Assembly (NCBI GenBank): GCA_016715825.1
Contig: JADJXO010000003.1
Location: 424,903 to 488,902, forward strand
Reading direction: 5' to 3'
Length of the DNA: 64,000 nt
DNA from: Nitrospira sp.
GTDB taxonomy: Bacteria > Nitrospirota > Nitrospiria > Nitrospirales > Nitrospiraceae
Part shown: positions 42,352-52,018 of the stretch, one piece after another
Layout: each line of letters starts with the position of its first letter
How positions within the stretch are numbered: position 1 is the first letter of the stretch
Notes under the pieces: generated by a model
Seen by the model: only the letters and a program-made list of their open reading frames with translations
The model's database searches: none
Told to the model about the DNA's origin: nothing
Translations under genes and position numbers: made by a program

Positions 42352-44739
42352 ATGAAACGATGTGTCGCGTGTGGACTGATGCTTATGGTGGCTGTAGGGC
42401 TGAGTGCCTGTGGTGGGGCTGAAGAGCGTAAGGCCAAGTACCAGCTCAAGGCCCAAGAGTACTTCCAGGAAGGGAATTTCCCCAAAGCCAGAATTGCCCT
42501 CAGAAATGTGCTCCAGATCGATCCGAAAAATGTCGACGCGTACTTTCTCTATGCGCAAGTCGAAGAAAAAGAGCAAAATTGGCGCAATGCGTTCGCTGCC
42601 TATCAGCAGGTCGTCGAACTCGATCCCCATCATGATCGTGGCCAGGTCAAAGTGGCGAAGTACTACCTCGAGGTTCGGGCATTGGACCAAGCCAAAACGA
42701 TTACGGATCGGTTGCTGGCCCAACAACCGGATCATGTGCCGGCGCAGGCCATCAAGATCGCGATCATGGCGCTCTCCGACCGGGTGAAAGAGGCGGTCAG
42801 CCAGGCGGAGAAGCTGATTGCTGCGGCGCCGACGGAGGTGGATGCGGCCTTACTGATCACGGCGCTGTACACCTCGGTTCAGAGGACGGGAGAGGCAGTT
42901 CCATTTCTGCGTCGAGCCTTAGCGGTACATCCGGACAATCTTGAATTGCTGGATGTATGGGCAACCACACTGCTCAAGCAGGGGCAGAACGGCGAGGCGG
43001 AGGAGACGCTTGAGAAAATCGTCAGACTGGAGCCAACGGTGTTCAATCACCGGTTGCGCCAAGTCTCCTTCTATGACGGACAACAACAATACGAAAAGGC
43101 GGAAGCCATCTTACGGGACGCGATTCGAGCGGAGTCGGATAACGAGAAGCGCTGGTTATCATTGGCGGAATACATCGGAAAACGCCGCGGTGTGGAGCAG
43201 GGAGAGGGCATATTGCAAGAGGCACGAAAGGCACTCCCGCACAACGGCAAGCTGTGGCTGGCCTTAGGTGGCCTGTACGAATCGACTCGACGAGTCGATA
43301 GGGCACGCGAACTCTATCGTGAAATGGAGACGGCATTCTCCGGAAAGCCTGAGGCCAATGAAGCGCAAGTGAAGCTCGCAAGCCTGGATTGGGCTGAAGG
43401 CAAGGTCGAGGAAGCCGCACAGACGATCGAAGCCGTGCTGAAAGAAAACTCCCGCTCGAGCGATGCCCTTTTACTAAGAGGGAAGATTGCGCTTCAGCGA
43501 GGCAATGGGAAGGATGCCATTCTCGACTTTCGATCTGTCTTAAAGGATCAACCGGAAATGGCAGAAGGGCATGTCCTCCTGGCCCGAGCACATTTGCTGA
43601 CTGGTGAACCGATGTTGGCACGTGACAGTCTGGATAAAGCCCTTACCTTCAAGCCGACGCTGGTGGAGGCACAGACCCTGTTGGCAGGACTGGATGCGGC
43701 TGCCGGTCACTTCAAGGAGGCGAAGCAACGGCTGGATCCACTCCTCGAGCGAGAACCAGGCAATGTGGCGCTTCTGGGCATGCTGTTTCAGCTTCAGCTG
43801 CAGGAAAAGGATTGGAATCATAGCCAAAAGACGCTCACGCGGCTGCGCCAGGCCGGAGCCGATGAAGGCCTCGCAAGCTTGGCGGAAGGGCACGTGGCGC
43901 TGGCCCAACAGCAGTGGGATACAGCTGAGGCTGCATACACCAAAGCCGCTCAGCGCCGGCCATCGGCGGCCGAGCCGCTCATCGCCCTGGTGCAGCTTGA
44001 TGTACGGCGCGGTCGTATGCCCCACGCGCAACAGCGTCTGGAGTCCATTCTGGCCACGTCGCCGGAGCATCCCTATGCTGCGGGATTCCTCGGCGAATTG
44101 TTGCTTACAAAAGGAGAGTCAGCTGCGGCTGTCTCCCACTTGGAGACCGCCGCTCGTGTGAATCCCAAATGGACGACCCCCTGGGTACACCTCGCCCGGC
44201 TCCATCAAGCACAGAAGCGCACGGCGGAAAGTGATGCGGTGCTTCGAAAGGGCTTGGAAGTAAGTCCGGAGAATGAACAGCTGCGTCTCTTGCTCGCGAT
44301 GAGTCTGTCATCACAGGGCCAGCATAATGAAGCCATCGGTCATTACGAAATGGTCTTGAAACGCGCTCCGTCGTCGCTGGTGGCGGCGAACAATCTTGCG
44401 GCGGCGCTGGTCGACCACAAAGGCGATCCGCAGAGTCTGGAACGCGCCTTGGCGCTGAGTCGTGGGTTTGAATCGCAGAAAGCGAATCCCTATCTCCTCG
44501 ACACGCTGGGATGGGCCCATCATAAGCTCGGTCACGGGGCCGATGCCGTGCGGGTGCTGCAGCAGGCTACGGCAATGGCACCTGATCATCCGATTCTCAA
44601 CTATCACCTGGGTGCCGCCTATGTGAAGGTCGGGAGGGAAGCGGATGCCGTGACTCATCTCAAGAAAGCTCTGGCTTCCGGAACTCCGTTCGACGGCTTG
44701 AATGATGCCAAAACATTACTTGGAGAAGTAGCAGGATGA
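42352..44739 (+). CDS. prsT: PEP-CTERM/exosortase system TPR-repeat lipoprotein (PrsT-like)
   Basis: 795 residues from ATG 42352 (AGAGGAGA upstream; ATG 42346 also possible). Lipobox LSAC follows a short signal. The rest is a chain of tetratricopeptide repeats (for example AYFLYAQVEEKEQNWRNAFA and WVHLARLHQAQKRTAESDAV). The length and architecture fit the PrsT family, which accompanies exosortases and is thought to support polysaccharide export or tagged-protein handling at the outer membrane. The stop overlaps the start of the export protein gene. Confidence 0.9.
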   Translation: MKRCVACGLMLMVAVGLSACGGAEERKAKYQLKAQEYFQEGNFPKARIALRNVLQIDPKNVDAYFLYAQVEEKEQNWRNAFAAYQQVVELDPHHDRGQVKVAKYYLEVRALDQAKTITDRLLAQQPDHVPAQAIKIAIMALSDRVKEAVSQAEKLIAAAPTEVDAALLITALYTSVQRTGEAVPFLRRALAVHPDNLELLDVWATTLLKQGQNGEAEETLEKIVRLEPTVFNHRLRQVSFYDGQQQYEKAEAILRDAIRAESDNEKRWLSLAEYIGKRRGVEQGEGILQEARKALPHNGKLWLALGGLYESTRRVDRARELYREMETAFSGKPEANEAQVKLASLDWAEGKVEEAAQTIEAVLKENSRSSDALLLRGKIALQRGNGKDAILDFRSVLKDQPEMAEGHVLLARAHLLTGEPMLARDSLDKALTFKPTLVEAQTLLAGLDAAAGHFKEAKQRLDPLLEREPGNVALLGMLFQLQLQEKDWNHSQKTLTRLRQAGADEGLASLAEGHVALAQQQWDTAEAAYTKAAQRRPSAAEPLIALVQLDVRRGRMPHAQQRLESILATSPEHPYAAGFLGELLLTKGESAAAVSHLETAARVNPKWTTPWVHLARLHQAQKRTAESDAVLRKGLEVSPENEQLRLLLAMSLSSQGQHNEAIGHYEMVLKRAPSSLVAANNLAAALVDHKGDPQSLERALALSRGFESQKANPYLLDTLGWAHHKLGHGADAVRVLQQATAMAPDHPILNYHLGAAYVKVGREADAVTHLKKALASGTPFDGLNDAKTLLGEVAG

Positions 44740-45359
44740 TGACTATGTTGCGACCGTTGGTCGGATGTCGGTTCAGTCGCATGGCGGTTATCACGGCGTG
44801 CGTCTGCCTTGTGCTCCTCGGCGACGGCCGGCAGCTCTTGGCCGAACCGGTGAGCGGCGAGCCCACGAATGTTGAGCCGACCTATCTCTTGGGCCCGGAA
44901 GATATTCTCAAGGTGGCTGTGTGGAAAGATGAACAATTGACGCAAGAAGCGGTGGTTAGACCGGATGGGATGATTTCATTCCCCCTCATCGGAGAGGTCC
45001 AGGCCTCAGGTCGTACGGTCGAAGATGTTCGCAGTGAGATTGCCCTGCGTCTGACGAAATATCTCCCGAATCCCAATGTGACGGTGACGGTTCTGAAGGT
45101 CCTCAGCTATCGCATCTATGTGCTGGGACGGGTCAATAAACCGGGTGAATATCAAGCGGGACACCATACCGATGTGCTACAGGCGTTGAGCATGGCTGGT
45201 GGGTTGACGGCCTATGCTTCAGAGAACAACATCAAGATTATTCGCCGAAACGGAACCGACGAGTTGGTGTTTCCCTTCCGCTACGGCGATGCCAAGAAAG
45301 GGCAAGACTTACACCAGAACATTCTGCTTCAGCGTGGTGATGTGGTGATGGTGCCGTGA
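44736..45359 (+). CDS. Polysaccharide export protein, Wza/EpsE-like (Poly_export + SLBB)
   Basis: 207 residues, with a signal peptide covering about the first 35. YLLGPEDILKVAVWKDEQLT begins the Poly_export domain, followed by VVRPDGMISFPLIGEV; the SLBB-type part has YRIYVLGRVNKPGEYQAG and LQALSMAGGL. It lacks the long barrel-forming C-terminus of E. coli Wza, as in the small PEP-CTERM-locus versions. It should act in the outer-membrane export channel. ATGA overlap with the TPR lipoprotein gene. Confidence 0.92.
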   Translation: MMTMLRPLVGCRFSRMAVITACVCLVLLGDGRQLLAEPVSGEPTNVEPTYLLGPEDILKVAVWKDEQLTQEAVVRPDGMISFPLIGEVQASGRTVEDVRSEIALRLTKYLPNPNVTVTVLKVLSYRIYVLGRVNKPGEYQAGHHTDVLQALSMAGGLTAYASENNIKIIRRNGTDELVFPFRYGDAKKGQDLHQNILLQRGDVVMVP

Positions 45360-45363
45360 CAGG

Positions 45364-46602
45364 ATGGAACAAGCGCAGGCTGATTGTGATCCAATGCCTT
45401 GGTGGAAGCAACGCGGGCCATGCCGTTCATGCTGGTTGCTCGGCATGCTCGTGTTGGCCATGGTCGGTTGGAAGGGCGAGACCTTGGCAGCGGAATGGTC
45501 CGCCGTTCCGTCATTGAGCGTGAAGGGTATCTACAACAGCAATCTGCTGCTGCGTGATGGAAACAACGAGGTGTGGGGGAATTGGGTGACACCGGCCGTC
45601 AAATTGAAAGGAGCGACAGAGTCATTGTCGATAGAAGGGGAAAGTCGAGCGGACTTTGTCCATTACTTTGGCGACCAAGACCGATCCTTCACCAATTATT
45701 ACTTCCCGCTACGGACATCGTATCGTACCGATCGACATATCTTGGGGTTCGAAGGTGGCTTTACCAACGACAACACGCTGCGAGGAGAGCTGGAGACGAC
45801 CGGCCTTGTGTTGTCCTTCACCCAGCGGAACATGTGGACTGCCAACCCGAGTTGGAAAGTCGGTATCACTGAACGGCTCTCTTGGCAGAGCGGGTATAAC
45901 TTCGTCGATGCAAGTTATCAAGATGGACAGCGTCTTGGTCTTTTCAACTATCGGGTTCATGGAGGCACAACGGGGCCTACGTATCACGTGACCGAGTTGG
46001 ACCAGGTTCAGTTGACCGGGGAATACACGCTTGTGGGCATCCCAACAATTGGGCTGGAGTCGACGTATTACGGTGCGCAAGGGACCTGGACCCATGACTT
46101 CGGTGATCACTTGATCGGTTCAGTGGGGGGAGGAGGACGATTTGTCAGCTCGGATTTGGATATTCCCGGATCGGGGTCCGTGAGGAGTCATGAAATCGTG
46201 TGGGTCTACAATGCGTCCCTGAGCAAGCAGTATGAGCAAACGACGATTCGAGTCGATGGAAGCCGACGGATCAATCCCAGCGGATTCGGGCGTCTGCTCC
46301 AGACCGATCGCGTGGGAGGATCGCTTATGCATCATGTGAATGAGACTCTCACGGCATCACTGTCTGGTGGTCTCTACTTTGTGTCGGGCATCGCCACCAG
46401 TCCATCGAGTCGCGCTTTTCCAAGTGCCAGATTTTTATCCGTCAGCCCCAGCCTCTCATGGAACTTTGCCGAATCATGGACTGTTGAGGCCACGTATACG
46501 TTTGCCGAAAGATCTGTGGAAGACCTCAACCAACACAATGGAGCGCATTCGATGTTTCTTGTGCTCCGCTATGAAGGACTTAAATGGGCAGTGTCACGTT
46601 AG
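45364..46602 (+). CDS. Outer-membrane beta-barrel protein of exopolysaccharide/exosortase loci
   Basis: 412 residues with a signal-like hydrophobic stretch at about 22-40. The mature part is made of alternating amphipathic strands ending in aromatic residues (SLSVKGIYNSNLLLRDGNNE, ESRADFVHYFGDQDRSFTNY, GAHSMFLVLRYEGLKWAV), indicating a barrel. It fits the TIGR03016-type porin-like proteins known from PEP-CTERM loci. It may form or support the export pore with the SLBB protein. It overlaps the Wzz gene by 19 bases. Confidence 0.82.
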   Translation: MEQAQADCDPMPWWKQRGPCRSCWLLGMLVLAMVGWKGETLAAEWSAVPSLSVKGIYNSNLLLRDGNNEVWGNWVTPAVKLKGATESLSIEGESRADFVHYFGDQDRSFTNYYFPLRTSYRTDRHILGFEGGFTNDNTLRGELETTGLVLSFTQRNMWTANPSWKVGITERLSWQSGYNFVDASYQDGQRLGLFNYRVHGGTTGPTYHVTELDQVQLTGEYTLVGIPTIGLESTYYGAQGTWTHDFGDHLIGSVGGGGRFVSSDLDIPGSGSVRSHEIVWVYNASLSKQYEQTTIRVDGSRRINPSGFGRLLQTDRVGGSLMHHVNETLTASLSGGLYFVSGIATSPSSRAFPSARFLSVSPSLSWNFAESWTVEATYTFAERSVEDLNQHNGAHSMFLVLRYEGLKWAVSR

Positions 46603-48377
46603 GCAGCGATCAGAGACCACAGGGCCGCGCGGCGACCAATCTCCGTGCACAAGCAACCGTGTCCGACTATTTGGCGGTGCTACGCCGCCGACGTCGGTTG
46701 ATTCTCATGGCAGGAGCGTCGCTGCTGGCAGCGAGCGTCGCCCTGGCATTTCTTTGGCCGCCGGTGTATCGCTCGACCGCGACGATTTTGATCGAAGAAC
46801 AAGAGATTCCTCCCGATCTGGTGCGGTCGGCCATCGCGACCTATGTCGATCAGCGCATCGAAACAATCAAGCAGCAGGTGCTCAGCCGATCCACGCTTTG
46901 GCGCATGGTCGAACAATACAAGCTGTATCAAGGGCTTCGCACCCGAAGCTCGACCGAAGAGGTGCTGGAGCGATTTACGAAAGATATTGCGATCGAAGTC
47001 ATGAACGTCAAGGTGATCGACAAGCGATCACAGACCCCGACTCAAGCGACCATCGCTTTTACGTTGGCCTATGATGGTGAAACTCCGGAGGTCGCACAAA
47101 AAGTCGCCAATGAGCTGACAAGTCTTTTCCTGAACGAAAATCTAAAGACCCGTGAGCGACATGCTCAAGAAACGACGTTATTTCTCAAACGGGAATCTGA
47201 AAATTTATCTCGACACATTCAAGAATTGGAAGAAAAGTTGGCCAAGGTTAAGCAACGGGCGGACGGAGCGTTGCCGGAACTCGTGCAACTGAATATGGCC
47301 ATGATGAATCAAGCCCAACGGGAACTCATCGATGTCGACCGTGATATCAGAAGTCTGCGAGAGCGCAAAACCTATCTCGAAGGCGAATTGGCGACGCTAA
47401 AACCCCATACGCCGATCATCAGCGCAAGCGGCGAACGGCTGTTGGACGTCGACGAACGGCTGAAAGCGCTGCGTGCTCAGTTTGCCAGTCTTGCGGCCTA
47501 CGTGAAACCCGATCATCCCGACATGATCAAGATGAAACAGGAAATATCGTCGCTTGAGCTGGAAACCGGTGGATCGGACGGTCGGGACGAATTGTCGAAA
47601 CGTCTCATGGCGGAACGAGCCATGCTGGATGATCTTCGCGGGCGTATGCACGATGCCCATCCCGACGTCATCCGTGCCCAAGAGGTCGTGGCTTCACTGG
47701 AGCAGGAATTACAGGCTGCGATCGAGCGCGCCGCATTACACGTGACCATCAAGCCGGAGAATCCCGCATACATTAATATTGAGTCGCAACTGGCTTCGAC
47801 CAAGGCGTCGTTGCAGGCGATGGAAGCCGCGCGCAGTGAGCTGAAGCGCCGCATGTCTGAGTACGCGACACGACTTGAGTCGACACCGACGATCGAGCCT
47901 GAGTATCTGGACTTGATTCGAGATCGGGAAAACTCCGTGCGGAAACATCAAGAAATTTCGTCTCGGATGATGGAAGCGCAAGTCTCGGCCGAATTGGAGG
48001 TTCAGCGGAAGGGCGAACGGTTCTTATTGATCAATCCACCGGAACTGCCTGAAAAACCCAGCCAGCCCAACCGTCCGGCGATCTTAATACTCGGTGCGCT
48101 ATTTGCCATCTTCGGTGGAGTCGGTGTCGGTGTCGCTGCGGATAATCTTGACGGCAAAATCCATACAAGGGAGCAGCTTGCCCGCACCATGCGAAGCATC
48201 CCGGTCCTAGCCGTCCCCTATCTGCCTTCAGAGCGTGAGGTGGCAACCCTGGCCCGTCGCCGTGTGGCCGTCAGCCTCTCTGCCCTTGGAGCCCTTGCAG
48301 TGGTGGCGATCGTCCTCCATCTGACCTGGAGGCCATTGGACGTCGTGTGGTACACGATCCTCAGAAAATTCGGATGA
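46584..48377 (+). CDS. Wzz-family chain-length determinant of the exosortase-linked locus
   Basis: 597 residues. A first helix (about 39-57) is followed by the Wzz periplasmic start (VYRSTATILIEEQEIPPDLV), long coiled-coil stretches (about 190-260 and 350-450) and a second helix near 490-510 after PPELPEKPSQPNRPAILILG. A further helix lies near the C-terminus. The extra helix and length resemble the PEP-CTERM-locus chain-length proteins. It should control polymer length together with the CpsD-type kinase encoded next. Confidence 0.9.
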   Translation: MGSVTLGSDQRPQGRAATNLRAQATVSDYLAVLRRRRRLILMAGASLLAASVALAFLWPPVYRSTATILIEEQEIPPDLVRSAIATYVDQRIETIKQQVLSRSTLWRMVEQYKLYQGLRTRSSTEEVLERFTKDIAIEVMNVKVIDKRSQTPTQATIAFTLAYDGETPEVAQKVANELTSLFLNENLKTRERHAQETTLFLKRESENLSRHIQELEEKLAKVKQRADGALPELVQLNMAMMNQAQRELIDVDRDIRSLRERKTYLEGELATLKPHTPIISASGERLLDVDERLKALRAQFASLAAYVKPDHPDMIKMKQEISSLELETGGSDGRDELSKRLMAERAMLDDLRGRMHDAHPDVIRAQEVVASLEQELQAAIERAALHVTIKPENPAYINIESQLASTKASLQAMEAARSELKRRMSEYATRLESTPTIEPEYLDLIRDRENSVRKHQEISSRMMEAQVSAELEVQRKGERFLLINPPELPEKPSQPNRPAILILGALFAIFGGVGVGVAADNLDGKIHTREQLARTMRSIPVLAVPYLPSEREVATLARRRVAVSLSALGALAVVAIVLHLTWRPLDVVWYTILRKFG

Positions 48378-48407
48378 CACGAACATATAGAAGGGACGCC
48401 TCATCTG

Positions 48408-49241
48408 ATGGAATATCTTCAGCACGCTCAGGAACGCTTCAAGCAGCAAACAGGCTCAGCAGGTACGGACCCAGGCCGATTGGTTGACGACACCCGGCGA
48501 CCGGGTTATCCGATCACGTATACCGCCACCAAGACGATCACGATTTCCGATCGTGTGATGCGGGAGCAGCGTTTAATTACCGGGTTCGACGAGGGCCCCT
48601 TTGTCGATGCCTATCGGGTGTTACGCGCACAAGTCCTGCAGCAGTATCGTCAAAAAGGATGGAATGTCATTGGAGTGTCGAGTCCCTCCGATCAAGAAGG
48701 CAAAACACTGACGGCGGTCAATCTCGCGCTCTCCCTGGCGATGGACCTGGCTCATACCGTGTTGTTGGTTGATGCCGATATGCATCGACCGGCGGTGCAT
48801 CGTGTGTTTGGAATGGAGTCTGTTCCAGGACTGACCGAGTATTTGTTCGATAATGCGCCGCTCACTCAGCTGCTTATTCATCCAGGAATCGGGCGGTTTG
48901 TCTTCTTGCCAGGGGGGAGGGCGATCAAGAATTCGGCCGAGGCGCTCGCGTCACCGAGAATGACCGGTCTTGTTCAAGAACTCAAACATCGGTACCCGTC
49001 CCGTCTTATCGTGTTCGATCTTCCGCCGCTCTTGTCCCGCGCCGATGTTGTCGGATTCGCCCCGCATATCGATGCGTTGTTGCTCGTTGCGGAAGAAGGT
49101 CGCACAGCGGCAACCGAGGTCGAACGATCTTTGGACGCATTGAAAGGAACGGTTCCGATTCTTGGAGGCGTTCTGAATAAAAGCGGCCGTGCCATGTTGA
49201 CGCTACGGCAGGGTCGGAAACTGGTCAACACTGATCGCTGA
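48408..49241 (+). CDS. CpsD/CapB-type tyrosine-kinase-like ATPase
   Basis: 277 residues. Walker A is in GVSSPSDQEGKTLTAVN, Walker A' in VLLVDADMHRPAVHRVFG and Walker B in RLIVFDLPPLLSRADVV, the set of bacterial tyrosine kinases. The usual C-terminal tyrosine cluster is not present (the tail is RQGRKLVNTDR), as in several PEP-CTERM-locus members. It follows the Wzz gene and probably partners with it in controlling polymer length. Confidence 0.9.
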   Translation: MEYLQHAQERFKQQTGSAGTDPGRLVDDTRRPGYPITYTATKTITISDRVMREQRLITGFDEGPFVDAYRVLRAQVLQQYRQKGWNVIGVSSPSDQEGKTLTAVNLALSLAMDLAHTVLLVDADMHRPAVHRVFGMESVPGLTEYLFDNAPLTQLLIHPGIGRFVFLPGGRAIKNSAEALASPRMTGLVQELKHRYPSRLIVFDLPPLLSRADVVGFAPHIDALLLVAEEGRTAATEVERSLDALKGTVPILGGVLNKSGRAMLTLRQGRKLVNTDR

Positions 49242-49250
49242 GTCATAACA

Positions 49251-50672
49251 ATGTACGAAACGCACTACCAGCTGAAAACGAAGCCGTTCACGTTATTGCC
49301 CGATCCCGACTTTCTCTATTTGGGAGCCAAGCACAAGATGGCGTTGAGTCTTCTGGAGTATGGGCTCGCCAATGGATCCGCGTTCATGGTGATCACGGGG
49401 AATCCAGGCACAGGGAAAACCACATTGCTCAATCGGTTACTGGAGCAGTCCAGCCATCCATGGGTCATCGGCGTCCTCTCCAATATTCACAGCGGGCTGG
49501 GCGGGCTGATGCCGTGGATCGCCGCCTCGTTCGGCTTGGCGACGAACGGAAAAAGCGACGTCGATATCTTTCATGAATTTGCCAGATTTCTTGAGCATGA
49601 ACACGGCATCGGGCGACGAGTGCTTCTGATTCTCGATGAAGCGCAAAATGCCGCAGCCGAGGTGTTGGAAGAACTCCGATTGCTGTCGAACCTTAATGAT
49701 GGGCGGCGCCGATCGCTGCAGATTTTACTTTCAGGACAACTAGGGTTACAGGATCTTCTGAAAGGGCCCGGCATGGTACAGTTCGCTCAACGGATCGGCG
49801 TGGAGTACGTGCTGGAGAGTTTGTCGGAAGATGAAACCGTAGCCTACATCGATCATCGTCTTCAGGTGGCCGGCCGGCCATCGCGGTTGTTTTCGACTCT
49901 GGCCGGTCGAACCGTGTTCCGCCTCACCGGCGGAATACCCAGGTTGATCAATCAACTCAGCGACCATGCCCTCGTCTATGGGTATGCCGAGCAGGCGGAT
50001 ACCATCACCGGTCGCGTTATTCTGGCCGCCGCGACGGCGCGGGCCAAGCACGGGGTGTTTCCCTTCGTGTCTTCGCCCGACGAGGTCGACATGTGCGAAC
50101 AGGAACTCGCCGACGAGCAACTCGAGATCAATGGAGTTGCGAGAAGCCGGGTCCAAGTTGAAGAACCTACGAGTCAATTCGTGGAGATGCAAGAGCCCGA
50201 TCCTCTGAAGGTACCTGATTCATCAGAGGTGTATCGCGAAGGATTAGCACTCAAGGAATCCGGCGAATACAGAAAAGCAATCGGGTTATTCGACCGGTTG
50301 GCCGCACAGGAATCTTGGTCCGTCAAAGCGTTGGCTCAGAAAGGATTGTGCTTCCAGGCGATTGGGAAACATGACCAGGCACTCACCACCCTATTGGAAG
50401 CTTCAACCAGACGGGCGTCTACGGAGGAAGAAGGAATGGCCGTGCAGTATTTGCTGGGTCGAAGCCTCGAATCACGAGAACGGTATGAGGAAGCGTGCGA
50501 GATCTACCAGGCGCTGAATCAGGCGCAACACAACTACCGAGACGTGCCGGATCGCCTTGCTCGATTACAGCCGTCTGACCAGGCTCTTGATCTTGAACGC
50601 CGGCAGCCGAGCACCCGATTTTCGGCATTCTGGCGAGGGTGCGGACAATTTCTACGAGGTAGCCACGGTTGA
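49251..50672 (+). CDS. ExeA-like AAA ATPase of exosortase/EPS loci with TPR tail
   Basis: 473 residues. The start YETHYQLKTKPFTLLPDPDF is the ExeA signature. Walker A GNPGTGKT is at 50-57 and Walker B is VLLILDEAQN at about 122-131; the FRLTGGIPRLINQLSDHALV region is the C-terminal AAA part. Beyond residue 320 there are TPR-like repeats (YREGLALKESGEYRKAIGLF). The ATPase half corresponds to the PEP-CTERM-locus ATPase family (TIGR03015); the TPR extension is less usual. It is the last gene of the plus-strand locus. Confidence 0.88.
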   Translation: MYETHYQLKTKPFTLLPDPDFLYLGAKHKMALSLLEYGLANGSAFMVITGNPGTGKTTLLNRLLEQSSHPWVIGVLSNIHSGLGGLMPWIAASFGLATNGKSDVDIFHEFARFLEHEHGIGRRVLLILDEAQNAAAEVLEELRLLSNLNDGRRRSLQILLSGQLGLQDLLKGPGMVQFAQRIGVEYVLESLSEDETVAYIDHRLQVAGRPSRLFSTLAGRTVFRLTGGIPRLINQLSDHALVYGYAEQADTITGRVILAAATARAKHGVFPFVSSPDEVDMCEQELADEQLEINGVARSRVQVEEPTSQFVEMQEPDPLKVPDSSEVYREGLALKESGEYRKAIGLFDRLAAQESWSVKALAQKGLCFQAIGKHDQALTTLLEASTRRASTEEEGMAVQYLLGRSLESRERYEEACEIYQALNQAQHNYRDVPDRLARLQPSDQALDLERRQPSTRFSAFWRGCGQFLRGSHG

Positions 50673-50691
50673 GAAGGACTCATAGCGGAGC

Positions 50692-51237
50692 CTACCAATA
50701 ATACGGCCACGGGCTCCAGTACGGAGACCAGTAGGGGCCCCAATAGGGACCAGGGCCAATGGGGCGGCGTATGCGAGGGGCCTCCTGATCGTTCTCGGTC
50801 CACACGCGCAGATTGGTGATGTGGATGAGAGGGTAGGTATACTCGGTTTCGTCCAGCGGTAGCACGATGGTACCGGCCAGCTCTCCCGTCACGGTGAGGA
50901 AGGTGCCCGGTGGGATGGTGGCCGGATCGAGGAAAGATTTCTGCAGGGCCACGAAGCGACCTTCAGACCGGCTGACGTCCATGGTCGGTTGAAGAGAAGA
51001 CGTCAGCGGAAGTTGTAAGATTTCAATCCTGGTCCCTTCCTTAAGCCGCCGTGCTCCCAAGACTTTCCCGCCGAATGTAACCGACTGCCCCATGTAGGAT
51101 TCTGGGGTCAACTTCACCTGCGCATAGCTGATCTGAGGTGTGCCTGACGGCAGACCGTCGCCCTGATGCTCCGATGTGGCACAGCCTGACAGGATGACTA
51201 ATCCGGATAAAAAGCAAATAGACCACACCGGTTTCAT
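50692..51237 (-). CDS. Slp-family outer-membrane lipoprotein
   Basis: 181 residues from the ATG ending at 51237, which begins the signal (MKPVWSICFLSGLVILSGC; lipobox LSGC). The frame is open eight codons upstream. The conserved core has YMGQSVTFGGKVLGARR, IEILQLPL, GRFVALQKSFLDP and FLTVTGELAG. The C-terminus is a Trp/Tyr/Pro repeat (WGPYWSPYWSPWPYYW). Slp lipoproteins are linked to stationary phase and starvation in enterobacteria; the role here is unknown. It is convergent with the ATPase gene. Confidence 0.88.
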   Translation of the reverse strand: MKPVWSICFLSGLVILSGCATSEHQGDGLPSGTPQISYAQVKLTPESYMGQSVTFGGKVLGARRLKEGTRIEILQLPLTSSLQPTMDVSRSEGRFVALQKSFLDPATIPPGTFLTVTGELAGTIVLPLDETEYTYPLIHITNLRVWTENDQEAPRIRRPIGPGPYWGPYWSPYWSPWPYYW

Positions 51238-51327
51238 GGATGCAGTATAACAGAGGCGCAAGGAGGGGCTCTATCCGTTATAATGGGCGTGGGATGTGGG
51301 CATTGATCTGTGAAAGGAGTATGGAAG

Positions 51328-51984
51328 ATGGGTGGTCGAACGACGGCGATGTGGAAGAAAACACTATTGGTTGTGGGAGCGATCGGGCTGTTGAGCGTGC
51401 CGTTTAACGCACAGGCAGCCAAACCAGAGCTCAAGGGGAAGTTCGAAATACTCAAAGACGAAGCTTCGACGCATCAGTCGGGCAAGGTGAAAATAATCGA
51501 GTTCGCCGACTTCTATTGTCCCCACTGCCATCACTTCGAAGAGACGGGGGTCACGCTTCTCCGAAAGGAATTCGGTGACAAGGTCGAGATCACGATGGTC
51601 GGGTTTCCCGTTATTCCCGGGAAGCTCCCCACGGCCTTCGATATGTATGAGCAAGCCAAGCTGATGGGCAAGGGAGATCGGATGAAAACCGTACTCTTTC
51701 GCACCATTCACAAGGAGAAGCTCGACGGAGTGCTGGATCGTTCGATTCGGTCGCTCCTGATCAACGAGGTCGGCTTGGATGTGAAGGCGTTTGAAGCAGG
51801 GCTGGAAAGCGGCAAGCCGGCCAGGTTATTTGAAGAGGGGCGTCGATGGGGTGAACGCATCAAGGTGTCCTCGACTCCGTCGCTTCTGCTGGACGGGAAT
51901 ATTAAGGTCGATGGGGTGAACATGACACCGGAGAATGTGGTGACCATCGTCCGGAGCATCCTTGAAGCGGATGGGAAAAGGTAG
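51328..51984 (+). CDS. DsbA-family thiol:disulfide oxidoreductase
   Basis: 218 residues from ATG 51328 (AAAGGAG upstream; GTG 51310 is in frame). A signal peptide precedes a thioredoxin fold with the active site CPHC in EFADFYCPHCHHFEE and the cis-proline loop VSSTPSLLLDG. The helical insert resembles DsbA. It should form disulfides in exported proteins. It lies just before a copper ATPase gene, and could also serve the cysteine-rich metal proteins nearby. Confidence 0.9.
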   Translation: MGGRTTAMWKKTLLVVGAIGLLSVPFNAQAAKPELKGKFEILKDEASTHQSGKVKIIEFADFYCPHCHHFEETGVTLLRKEFGDKVEITMVGFPVIPGKLPTAFDMYEQAKLMGKGDRMKTVLFRTIHKEKLDGVLDRSIRSLLINEVGLDVKAFEAGLESGKPARLFEEGRRWGERIKVSSTPSLLLDGNIKVDGVNMTPENVVTIVRSILEADGKR

Positions 51985-52018
51985 TGAGAAGTGAAACGTA
52001 GAGTGTGAAGAGGGCTGG

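Noticed and set aside
46340..47074. ORF of 244 codons across the barrel/Wzz junction
   Set aside because: It overlaps two genes with clear families in other frames and its product is Arg/Ser-rich without domains.
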